From NCBI RefSeq assembly GCF_002943565.1, contig NZ_PJCH01000011.1, positions 186,001 through 250,000 of the forward strand: 64,000 nt of DNA, given 5' to 3'. The notes beneath the pieces are model-generated. The model had not been told where the DNA came from and made no database searches. It saw nothing but the letters and a program-made list of their open reading frames with translations. This document shows, piece after piece, positions 57,174 to 64,000 of the stretch. Within the stretch, counting starts at the first letter, position 1; each line of letters begins with the position of its first letter. The translations under genes were made by a program, and so were the position numbers. Source of the stretch: Hyphococcus luteus (GTDB lineage Bacteria > Pseudomonadota > Alphaproteobacteria > Caulobacterales > Parvularculaceae).

Positions 57174-59699
57174 ATGTGGGGCGTAGTCTTTGGACTTGCG
57201 GCCGTATTGACGCTGGCGGTGCTGCTGTTGCCGGTGGCGCGGCGGAGCAATATTCCTTACACGGTGCTTCTCGCCGTCGCCGGGATCGCGCTCGGCTTCG
57301 CGGCGCAGCATCTCGGCGTCGGCGCTGTAGAAGCCGCACACGCCCCTGTTGAGCATGGGGGCGCCCATGGCGGCGGCCCGATCTGGATGCAGATCGCCGA
57401 AGCCATTGGCGGGCTCAGGATCACCTCCGACGTCATTCTCTTTCTCTTCCTGCCCGCCCTGGTCTTCGAAAGCGCCATGTCGCTCGATTTGCGGAAGCTG
57501 ATGGCGGACATGCGCTCGATCCTTTTCCTCGCGGTCGTCGGGGTCCTCATCTCTACGGCGATTGTCGGGCTTTCCATCTGGGCGATTTCCGGCATGGCGC
57601 TGGTCCTCTGCCTTCTGCTCGGCGCCATTCTCTCCGCGACGGACCCGGTGGCGGTGATCGCGCTCTTCAAGGACCTCAACGCCCCAAAGCGCCTCACCGT
57701 GCTGGTCGAGGGCGAAAGCCTGTTCAACGACGCGACCGCCATCGTCATTTCGTCGATTTTCATCGCCATGCTTGCCGAGGGAACGAGCCCCGATGTGGCG
57801 GCGAGCGCGCTCGACTTTCTCGTCGTCTTTCTCGGCGGCGTCGCCGTGGGCGTGGTCGTCGCCCGTCCCGCCATCTGGCTGATGCGCGCGTTCCGCCGCG
57901 ATACGATGATCATCCTGACGCTCACCGTCACGCTGCCCTTCGTCGCCTTCGTCGCCGCGGAGCATTTCCTTCATGTCTCCGGCGTCATGGCGGTCGTCGC
58001 GGCGGGCCTCACCATCGGCTCCATCGGCCGCCGGATGATCCCGCCGCAGGTCTTCGTCGAGGTCGAACACGCCTGGCATCAGCTCGGCTTCTGGGCGACA
58101 TCGCTCATCTTCATGCTGGTCGGCCTCGCCATTCCGCGCATGTTGGGCCCGCATGTGCTCGATTATGTCGACGACATCGTCATCGTGGTCGTCGCCGCGA
58201 CGGCGGCGCGCGCCTTCATCCTCTATGTGCTGCTGCCGCTGCTCGATCGTTTCGGCGCGCAACAGAAAGTCAGCCTCGGCTATCAGACCATCATGTTCTG
58301 GGGCGGGCTTCGCGGCGCGGTCTCTCTGGCGCTGGCGCTGATCGTCCTCGAAACGCAGGCGATTCCGACGGAGGGCCGCGCTTTTGTCGGCGTCCTCGTC
58401 ACCAGCTACGTTCTCTTCACGCTCTTGTTTCAGGCGACGACCATCCACGCCGTCATGCGCGTCTTCGGTCTCGACAAGCTGTCGCCCGCCGACCAGGCGC
58501 TGCGCGACCGCTCCGTCGCCAGCGCGCTCAACAGCGTCTCCGCCGAGCTCGACCGTTTCGCTGAATTTCACGATTTCGACGAAGCCGAACGCGCCGCAGC
58601 GCTGAAACGCTTCGAAACAGCGGCTGAAGAAGCGCAGCGCAAAAGCGCCGCCGGCGACCTTTCTCCCGACGATTGGGTGCGCACCGGCCTCGCCATGGCC
58701 CTCGCCCAGGAACGGCAGATGTATCTGACGCGCTTCGGCGAAGGCTTTACAACGACGACGCAGCTGCAGGACGCCCTCGCCCGCCTCGACGATATTGTCG
58801 ACGAATTGAAGGACGGTCCCTTTAACTGGCGCGAAGCCGCCCTGAAAGGCGTTGCTTACAGGAAACGCTTCCGCATGGCGCTCGAGGCCCAGCGCAATTT
58901 CGGGATCACGCGCCCGCTTGCGACGCTGCTTTCACGCCGCCTCGGCGTGCTTGAATTCATCCGCCAGGTGCTGCGCGAACAGAAAGAAAAGGGGATCGGC
59001 GAGATCGAAGCGCTGCTGCCGCTGAATGCGCGAGAGCGCTTTCAGCAGTATTTCGACGAGCGCTTCAACATCGTCTCGCAAAACGCCGAAGCCCTCGCCG
59101 TGCAATATCCCGATTACGCCGCGGCGCTGCACCGGCGCGACCTTGCGCTGGCCGGTCTGCGGCTCGAGGAAGACGCTTATGACCGCCTCCTCGACCAGTC
59201 GATCATAGGGCCTGAAATTCACGGCGATCTCGTCAAGCGTCTGGAAAGCGCGGGCGCGAGCGAAGGCCGCCTGCCGCCCTTGAAGCTGAAGCTCAACACG
59301 GCCGATCTTGTCGCCAGGGTTCCCTTCTTCGACGAGCTCGACAAGGGCCGCCAGAAGCGGATCGCACGGCTTTTGAAAACCCGGCTCTTCGCGCCCGGCG
59401 ACCGCATCATCACGCGCGGCGAAATCGGCGATGAAATGTTTTTCATCGCCGACGGCGCGGTGCGGGTCATGCTCGACGATCGCGAAGTGACGCTCGGCAC
59501 CGGCGATTTCTTTGGCGAGATTGCGCTCATCACCGACCAGCCGCGCAACGCTGATGTGGAGGCGCTCGGCTTTTCAACGCTGCTGGCGCTGAAACGGCGC
59601 GACTTCGCCCGCTTCGTCAAACGCCATCCCGACTTGCGCGACAAGATCAGGAAGATCGCCGCGGAACGGGTCAATGGCGGCGTCGCCATCGACCTTTGA
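57174..59699 (+). CDS. CPA1-type Na+/H+ antiporter with C-terminal cyclic-nucleotide-like domain
   Basis: 841 residues. About twelve membrane helices (5-440) contain the CPA1 motif LLGAILSATDPVAVIALFKD and VEGESLFNDATAIV, with the paired Asp residues for ion exchange. A long cytoplasmic helical region (about 445-720) ends in a cyclic-nucleotide-type domain (about 725-835) with GDFFGEIALITDQPRNADV; the usual R-S/T-A of cAMP sites is R-N-A, so ligand binding is less certain than in the FAD enzyme. It would exchange H+ for Na+ or K+ and may respond to cAMP or voltage. It starts 93 bases after the decahaem gene. ATG at 57174 preferred; GTG at 57165 also opens the frame. Confidence 0.88.
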   Translation: MWGVVFGLAAVLTLAVLLLPVARRSNIPYTVLLAVAGIALGFAAQHLGVGAVEAAHAPVEHGGAHGGGPIWMQIAEAIGGLRITSDVILFLFLPALVFESAMSLDLRKLMADMRSILFLAVVGVLISTAIVGLSIWAISGMALVLCLLLGAILSATDPVAVIALFKDLNAPKRLTVLVEGESLFNDATAIVISSIFIAMLAEGTSPDVAASALDFLVVFLGGVAVGVVVARPAIWLMRAFRRDTMIILTLTVTLPFVAFVAAEHFLHVSGVMAVVAAGLTIGSIGRRMIPPQVFVEVEHAWHQLGFWATSLIFMLVGLAIPRMLGPHVLDYVDDIVIVVVAATAARAFILYVLLPLLDRFGAQQKVSLGYQTIMFWGGLRGAVSLALALIVLETQAIPTEGRAFVGVLVTSYVLFTLLFQATTIHAVMRVFGLDKLSPADQALRDRSVASALNSVSAELDRFAEFHDFDEAERAAALKRFETAAEEAQRKSAAGDLSPDDWVRTGLAMALAQERQMYLTRFGEGFTTTTQLQDALARLDDIVDELKDGPFNWREAALKGVAYRKRFRMALEAQRNFGITRPLATLLSRRLGVLEFIRQVLREQKEKGIGEIEALLPLNARERFQQYFDERFNIVSQNAEALAVQYPDYAAALHRRDLALAGLRLEEDAYDRLLDQSIIGPEIHGDLVKRLESAGASEGRLPPLKLKLNTADLVARVPFFDELDKGRQKRIARLLKTRLFAPGDRIITRGEIGDEMFFIADGAVRVMLDDREVTLGTGDFFGEIALITDQPRNADVEALGFSTLLALKRRDFARFVKRHPDLRDKIRKIAAERVNGGVAIDL

Positions 59700-59739
59700 A
59701 GCTTTCCGATGCAGATGACTTGATCTTGATGAACGTGCC

Positions 59740-59844
59740 ATCCTTCGCGACGCCCAATTTCCTCATCCTGAGGATCGGGCAAACATCGTCAGAATGTTTG
59801 TCCGATGTCGCGAAGGACGAGGAAATTGGGCTCCTCAGGATGAG
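59740..59844. repeat. Inverted-repeat element of the CTCATCCTGAGGA family
   Basis: TCCTTCGCGAC, CCCAATTTCCTC and CTCATCCTGAGGA (59740-59774) are each complemented on the right by GTCGCGAAGGA, GAGGAAATTGGG and TCCTCAGGATGAG (59808-59844). The right blocks are in the same order as the left, not mirrored, so all three cannot pair at once. An inner hairpin (ATCGGGCAAACAT against ATGTTTGTCCGAT) lies between. It shares its CATCCTGAGGA core with the element at 3178. It lies between the convergent antiporter and ccmI genes. Confidence 0.7.
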
Positions 59845-59876
59845 GACCGAGTGAGACGTCTGATCTTCAGAACGCG

Positions 59877-61457
59877 CTAAAGCCCGTCGATCATGTCCTG
59901 GATCTGCGCGGTTTCCGGCGCGCCTTCGGGCATCGCCTCTTTCAACTGCGTCCAATATTTGCGCGCTTCTTCCGCATCCCCGCGCTGGCTGGCGGCGAGT
60001 CCCTGAAAATAGAGCGCGAAAGGATGATCCGGCGCGCGTTTTGCAATCTCCGCGACGGCGGCTTCGGCTTCCGCGTCGATGGGCTTTCCTTCGGCGTTGA
60101 GCGCATTCAGCAACGCTTCGGCGCGGCCAAGACGCAGGTCGAGATTATCCGGCGCCAGCTCAATGGCGCGCGCGAAAGCCTCGGCGCTTTTCTCATGCTC
60201 GTTCATGACGCCGTAAGAGCGCGCCAGCATGGTCCAGCCTTCAAGATCGTCGGGCTCGTTTTCAAGACGCGCGGCGAGCCCCGCCACCATGCCTTCAATC
60301 ATCGCCTCGCGATCTTCCGGGCTCATATCGGACGCGGCCTGCATCTGTTCGGTGGTCGGCCCGCGGCGCGCGGAGGCGCCGCCTTCGATCCGGGCTTCAG
60401 CTTTGGCGATCTCCTGCAACACGAACGGCGCGCCGGCGTAACGCTCTTTGGCGCGCGCTGTTGCGTCTTTCGCCTTTTCCGTCTCGCCCGCCGCCGCATA
60501 AGCATCGATCAGCGCAATCCAGCTTTCATAAGGCGCGTCGCCCGCGGCGATTTCCGCTTCGAGCGCGTCGGCGCCTTTTTGGGGCGCGCCGGCGACGGGA
60601 CGGCCCAGCTCTGCGGAAATCATTTCAATCTGTGAGCGGACGGTGGGCAGCCAGCCTGCATTCGGCGGCGCGTCTTTTTCAAGCGCGATCAGCGCATCGA
60701 GCGCGTCTTCCCGGCGGCCTTCCTGGTAAGCCGCGATGGCGAGATAAAACCGCGCCCGCGGCTCCTGCCGGTCGAGCTCCAGCGCGCGATCGAACGCCGC
60801 GCGCGCTTCAGCGTTGATGACGCCGCCCGCCGCCATGGCGAGAGACTCGCCTTCCGCGGCGTGAAGGTAAGACTCGTTCGGCGCAAGGTCGCGCGCCTTG
60901 CCGAATGCCTCCGCCGCCTCGGCGAAGCGGTTCATATTGGCGTAGCTTTCGGCGAGCAACACCCAGTCGTCGACATTGTCCGGGTCTTTTTCGAGCCGCG
61001 CTTCAAGCGCCGCCACGGATTCCGCAAGCGGACGCGCGCCGGCGCCGGTCCGGTCGGCCCCAGGCTGGGGCTGGCTGCGCGCGGCGAGACGCATCCCCTC
61101 GTCGGTTTCCTTTTGCGCCGGGTTGCCGAGTGCAAAATAAACCGCAAAGGCGACGGCGGGCGCGGCAGCGACGAGCATCACGCTTGCCTGCCGCGCCATG
61201 GGGCCGGTTTTATGGGGCGCCGTTTTTTCCGACGCGCGATGGGCGGCGAGCAGGCGACGGCGCGCCTCGGCGCTTGCGGACTCAGCTTCCTCTTCGGTGA
61301 TCAGCCCCGCCGCGCGGTCGCGTTCGATATCGGCCACTTGCGCGGCGAGATAATCCTCTTCATCGAGATGATCGGCCTTTTTCGGCGTGCGGAAAAACGG
61401 CTCCACCAGAAGGAACAGCGCAGCGGCGGCGATGAGGAGAAAGACGGCCCAGAGCAT
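59877..61457 (-). CDS. ccmI: Cytochrome c maturation protein CcmI
   Basis: 526 residues. Two N-terminal membrane helices (1-20 and about 90-110) flank a cytoplasmic loop containing a short coiled region (LDEEDYLAAQVADIERDRAA, the CcmI hallmark). The rest is periplasmic TPR helices (about 140-526: VDDWVLLAESYANMNRFAEA, WTMLARSYGVMNEHEKSAEA). CcmI holds apo-cytochrome c for haem attachment by CcmF/CcmH. Start overlaps the ccmH stop by one base. It is the last gene of the leftward ccmF-G-H-I run. The C-terminal TPR part is long, as in alphaproteobacterial CcmI. Confidence 0.92.
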   Translation of the reverse strand: MLWAVFLLIAAAALFLLVEPFFRTPKKADHLDEEDYLAAQVADIERDRAAGLITEEEAESASAEARRRLLAAHRASEKTAPHKTGPMARQASVMLVAAAPAVAFAVYFALGNPAQKETDEGMRLAARSQPQPGADRTGAGARPLAESVAALEARLEKDPDNVDDWVLLAESYANMNRFAEAAEAFGKARDLAPNESYLHAAEGESLAMAAGGVINAEARAAFDRALELDRQEPRARFYLAIAAYQEGRREDALDALIALEKDAPPNAGWLPTVRSQIEMISAELGRPVAGAPQKGADALEAEIAAGDAPYESWIALIDAYAAAGETEKAKDATARAKERYAGAPFVLQEIAKAEARIEGGASARRGPTTEQMQAASDMSPEDREAMIEGMVAGLAARLENEPDDLEGWTMLARSYGVMNEHEKSAEAFARAIELAPDNLDLRLGRAEALLNALNAEGKPIDAEAEAAVAEIAKRAPDHPFALYFQGLAASQRGDAEEARKYWTQLKEAMPEGAPETAQIQDMIDGL

Positions 61458-61915
61458 CAGCCGCGCTCGTCCAGAATGCGATTGACGGCGTCTTCATCGT
61501 CTTCGGACAGAGGCGCCGACGCAGCCGCCGGTTTTTTACTGCCGCGCAGGAAGAAAAAGGCGCCCGCCGCGCCAAGAAGAAGCGCCGCCGCTGGAAAGCC
61601 CCAGAGGAAAAGCGTGTTGCCCTGCACCGGCGGCTTCAACAGCACATAATCGCCATAGCGCTCGACAATATAATCCATGACCTCTTCGTCGCTTTCCCCC
61701 ATGGCGATGCGCTCGCGCACAAGAATGCGAAGATCCTTCGCCAAAGGCGCATTCGATTCCGCAATCGACTGGCTCTGACAGACGACGCAGCGCAAATGCG
61801 CGTCGATCTTTTCCGCGCGCGCTTCAAGCGCCGGATCGTCGAGCAATTCGTCCGGCTCGGCGGCGAACGCGGCCGCGCTGAACAAGAACGCCGCGAGAAT
61901 GGAGAACAGTCTCAT
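61457..61915 (-). CDS. ccmH: Cytochrome c maturation protein CcmH (CcmL)
   Basis: 152 residues. The signal peptide ends AAFA, then the thiol-reductant motif CVVCQSQSIAESNAPLAKDL, the CcmH signature (RCxxCQ), a short helical bundle and one C-terminal membrane helix. CcmH keeps the cysteines of apo-cytochrome c reduced for haem ligation. It overlaps ccmG by four bases and ccmI by one. The gene lies in the expected order in the ccm operon. Confidence 0.93.
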   Translation of the reverse strand: MRLFSILAAFLFSAAAFAAEPDELLDDPALEARAEKIDAHLRCVVCQSQSIAESNAPLAKDLRILVRERIAMGESDEEVMDYIVERYGDYVLLKPPVQGNTLFLWGFPAAALLLGAAGAFFFLRGSKKPAAASAPLSEDDEDAVNRILDERG

Positions 61916-62445
61916 GACCGGCGCAGCTCCTCGATCAGCGGCTGGAGCGTGTCGGTCCAGTATTGTTCGGTGATCGGCCCGACCACCTTGAACCGCACCC
62001 GCCCTTGCCTGTCGACGACAAAGGTTTCCGGCGCGCCGGTGACGCCGAGATCGATGGCGACGCGCCCCTTCTGGTCATCGCCCACCGCCTTGTAGGGGTT
62101 GCCGTAGCGGTCGAGCCAGGCCTTGCCGTCGCCGGGAGCGTCTTTCCAGTTGAGCCCGTAAATCGGCACGGCGTTCGCTTTCGTCAGCTCCATCAGCACG
62201 GGGTGCTCGATATGGCAACTGACGCACCAGGAGGCGAAAACGTTCACCAATGCGACCTCGCCCTTGATGTCCTCCGTAGACAGACCGTCTTGCAGCCCTT
62301 GAATGGCGGGAAGATCGAATTCCGGCAGGGGCCGATCGATGAGCTGGGAGGGAATGTTCGACGGATCGCGCGTCAGCCCATAGGCGAAAAAGGCGCCGAC
62401 GACGACAAAGACGAGAATCGGAAAGATGAAAACGATGCGTCTCAT
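61912..62445 (-). CDS. ccmG: Thiol:disulfide oxidoreductase CcmG (DsbE)
   Basis: 177 residues. N-terminal membrane anchor (about 5-22) and a thioredoxin fold with the active-site pair in FASWCVSCHIEHPVL and the DsbE/CcmG-specific GVTGAPETFVVD segment with its cis-Pro region. It passes reducing power to CcmH and apo-cytochrome in the periplasm. ATGA overlaps join it to ccmF upstream and ccmH downstream, so all four genes are co-translated. Confidence 0.95.
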   Translation of the reverse strand: MRRIVFIFPILVFVVVGAFFAYGLTRDPSNIPSQLIDRPLPEFDLPAIQGLQDGLSTEDIKGEVALVNVFASWCVSCHIEHPVLMELTKANAVPIYGLNWKDAPGDGKAWLDRYGNPYKAVGDDQKGRVAIDLGVTGAPETFVVDRQGRVRFKVVGPITEQYWTDTLQPLIEELRRS

Positions 62446-64000
62446 GCGGGCGCCGCCTCCGCCGCGACGGCTTTAGGCTGGCGATGGCGCAGCTTCGCGG
62501 GCTTCTTGCCCCGGTCGGCGAAGGCAATGAGCCCGCCAAGCGCCGTCACCGCCGCGCCGAGCCAGAGGAAATGCACGAAGGGATTGAAGAAGAGGCGCAC
62601 GGGCCAGCCATTGCCCGACTTGTTCTCGCCGAAGGAAATATAAAGATCGCCGGGCCATTGCATGCGGATCGCCGCTTCGGTGGTTTCCATGCCGCGCACG
62701 GGGTAAAAGCGCCGCTCGCCTGAAAGCGCGATCGTCTCGCCGTTTTTGCGCGCGACAAAGTCGGCGCGCTCGGCAACGTAATTCGGACCGGAAAACGGCT
62801 CCACCGACTTGAGGGTCACTTCATAACCGGCGACTTCCGCCGTCGAGCCCTCGGCCATGAGGACGACGGTTTCCGATTTCCAGAGACTGATGCCCGCAGC
62901 GCCGAGCGCGAAGAGCGCGAGCCCGCCATGCGCAATCGCCGCGCCCCAGGCGGCGCCCGGAAGGCCCTTGACGCGGGTGAAGCTGTCGCCCGCCGGGGCG
63001 CGGAACAGCTTGACGCGGCCCGCAATGTCGATGGCGGCGCCGCCCACAAGCCAGACGACGAGCGCCAGCGCGAAAGCGCCGGAAACGCGCGCGCGGTCCG
63101 CCAGAAAGAGAACCAGCACCGCAATCACGAGCGCCGCGCCGGCGGCGGGGATGAGCCGTTTCAGGCTGGCGGGAAGATCGCCCTTCTTCCAGGCGAGGAG
63201 CGTTCCCACCGCCGCCAGCGCCAGGGTGATCGAGGCGATCGGCGCGAAGATCATGTTGAAGTAAGGCGCGCCCACGGAAATCTTGTCGCCGGACAAGACA
63301 TCGATGAAGAGCGGATAGAAGGTGCCGACAAACACCACCGCGCAGGCGACCAGCAGCAATACATTATTGACCACAAGCGCGCCCTCGCGGCTCACCGCCG
63401 AAAAGGCGCCGGTGGCGCTCAGGGAATTTGCACGCAGCGCGAAGACCGTCAGCGACCCGCCGATGGCGGCGATGAGAATGGCGAGAATGAAGACGCCCCG
63501 CGTCGGATCGACGGCGAAAGCGTGAACCGACGTCAAAACGCCAGAACGCACGAGGAAAGTCCCCACAAGGCTCAACGAAAACGCCGTGATGGCGAGGAGC
63601 ACCGCCCAGCCTTTCATGGCGTCGCGGCGCTCGACGACGCGCACCGAATGGATCAGCGCGGTGCCGGCGAGCCACGGCATAAAGGAGGCGTTTTCCACCG
63701 GGTCCCAAGCCCACCAGCCGCCCCAGCCGAGCTCGTAATAAGCCCACCAGCTTCCCAATGCGATGCCGATAGTGAGGAACACCCAGGCGATGAGCGCCCA
63801 TGGCCTGACGAGCCGCGCCCAGACCGTGTCTGCCTTGCCGCGGATCAGCGCCGCCACCGCAAAAGAGAACGGGATCGAGAAGCCCACATAACCGAGATAA
63901 AGAAACGGCGGATGGATGGCGAGACCGGGGTCCTGCAGCAAGGGATTGAGACCGGTTCCGTCCGCCGGCGCCGGGATCAGCCGTTCGAACGGATTGGACG
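62442..64000 (-). CDS. ccmF: Cytochrome c haem lyase subunit CcmF (5' end beyond window)
   Basis: The C-terminal 519 residues of CcmF; the frame stays open to the window edge, so the start is outside (full-length CcmF is about 640-670). The diagnostic segments are NPLLQDPGLAIHPPFLYLGYVG and the WWD haem-handling motif GWGGWWAWDPVENASFMPWL, each on periplasmic loops between many membrane helices. CcmF forms the haem-ligation complex with CcmH and CcmI. A TTG inside the frame (63,941) is only an in-frame codon and not the real start. The stop overlaps ccmG by four bases. Confidence 0.95.
   Translation of the reverse strand, partial: SNPFERLIPAPADGTGLNPLLQDPGLAIHPPFLYLGYVGFSIPFSFAVAALIRGKADTVWARLVRPWALIAWVFLTIGIALGSWWAYYELGWGGWWAWDPVENASFMPWLAGTALIHSVRVVERRDAMKGWAVLLAITAFSLSLVGTFLVRSGVLTSVHAFAVDPTRGVFILAILIAAIGGSLTVFALRANSLSATGAFSAVSREGALVVNNVLLLVACAVVFVGTFYPLFIDVLSGDKISVGAPYFNMIFAPIASITLALAAVGTLLAWKKGDLPASLKRLIPAAGAALVIAVLVLFLADRARVSGAFALALVVWLVGGAAIDIAGRVKLFRAPAGDSFTRVKGLPGAAWGAAIAHGGLALFALGAAGISLWKSETVVLMAEGSTAEVAGYEVTLKSVEPFSGPNYVAERADFVARKNGETIALSGERRFYPVRGMETTEAAIRMQWPGDLYISFGENKSGNGWPVRLFFNPFVHFLWLGAAVTALGGLIAFADRGKKPAKLRHRQPKAVAAEAAPA

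Noticed and set aside
56295-58571. 758-codon open frame on the minus strand opposite the decahaem and antiporter genes
   Set aside because: It crosses two well-supported genes, is very rich in Arg, Asp, Glu and His in the way GC-rich antisense frames are, and has no domain I recognise.
63939-63941. TTG as the start of ccmF
   Set aside because: The frame continues upstream to the window edge with typical CcmF sequence (NPLLQDPG), so this is an internal codon.

Overview
The window is GC-rich DNA with tightly packed genes and reads as an alphaproteobacterial chromosome. The best lineage clues are a GTTC-N7-GTTC SOS box between ssb and uvrA, a CobT-type cobaltochelatase subunit, a Ser in the first UvrA zinc finger, and the ccm cytochrome c maturation genes. 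A marine Parvularcula/Hyphomonas-like relative is my guess; no rRNA or tRNA is present to settle it.

Left third (1-19,000): a hypothetical gene cut by the window edge; an NO-responsive NsrR/group III truncated haemoglobin/DUF1971 operon with a duplicated operator shared with a divergent membrane gene; an epimerase; a histone-H1-like lysine-rich protein; the divergent SOS pair ssb/uvrA; one AT-rich, apparently foreign gene with proteasome-like sequence signatures; a repeat patch around a GIY-YIG nuclease gene; a TonB receptor; then DsbB-like, TauD-like, PRC-barrel, NnrU and apt genes.

Middle (19,000-41,000): an M13 peptidase lipoprotein, a histidine kinase that lacks its phospho-accepting His, cobT, a nitroreductase/YceI/cytochrome b561-YceI set, a fused 2-oxoacid dehydrogenase E1 with an acyltransferase, and a CNNM-type transporter. 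A leftward cAMP module follows: an operon of TPR/beta-barrel, FecR and CHASE2-adenylate cyclase genes, two tandem 28-codon genes each behind a perfect TGTGA-N6-TCACA box, and a CRP-like regulator with the recognition residues expected for that box.

Right third (41,000-64,000): a rightward run that looks like an envelope-spanning electron conduit. It starts with an FAD enzyme carrying two cyclic-nucleotide domains and four [4Fe-4S] motifs. Then come a di-haem b membrane protein with two H-x13-H pairs, an FHA-domain membrane-anchored decahaem c protein, a pentahaem c protein, glutamate dehydrogenase, a two-domain GlcG/HbpS-like lipoprotein, an outer-membrane beta-barrel and a 1311-residue decahaem c protein with a C-terminal LVIVD propeller. 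A CPA1 antiporter with a cyclic-nucleotide-like domain follows. The ccmF-G-H-I genes, needed to attach haem to the 25 predicted c-type sites, converge on it from the window edge.

Taken together, the cyclase, CRP-like regulator and cyclic-nucleotide domains suggest that cAMP may control both a small-peptide regulon and, directly, the entry enzyme of the electron conduit. That link is inference. Several hairpin repeat families sit between genes, mostly between convergent pairs.
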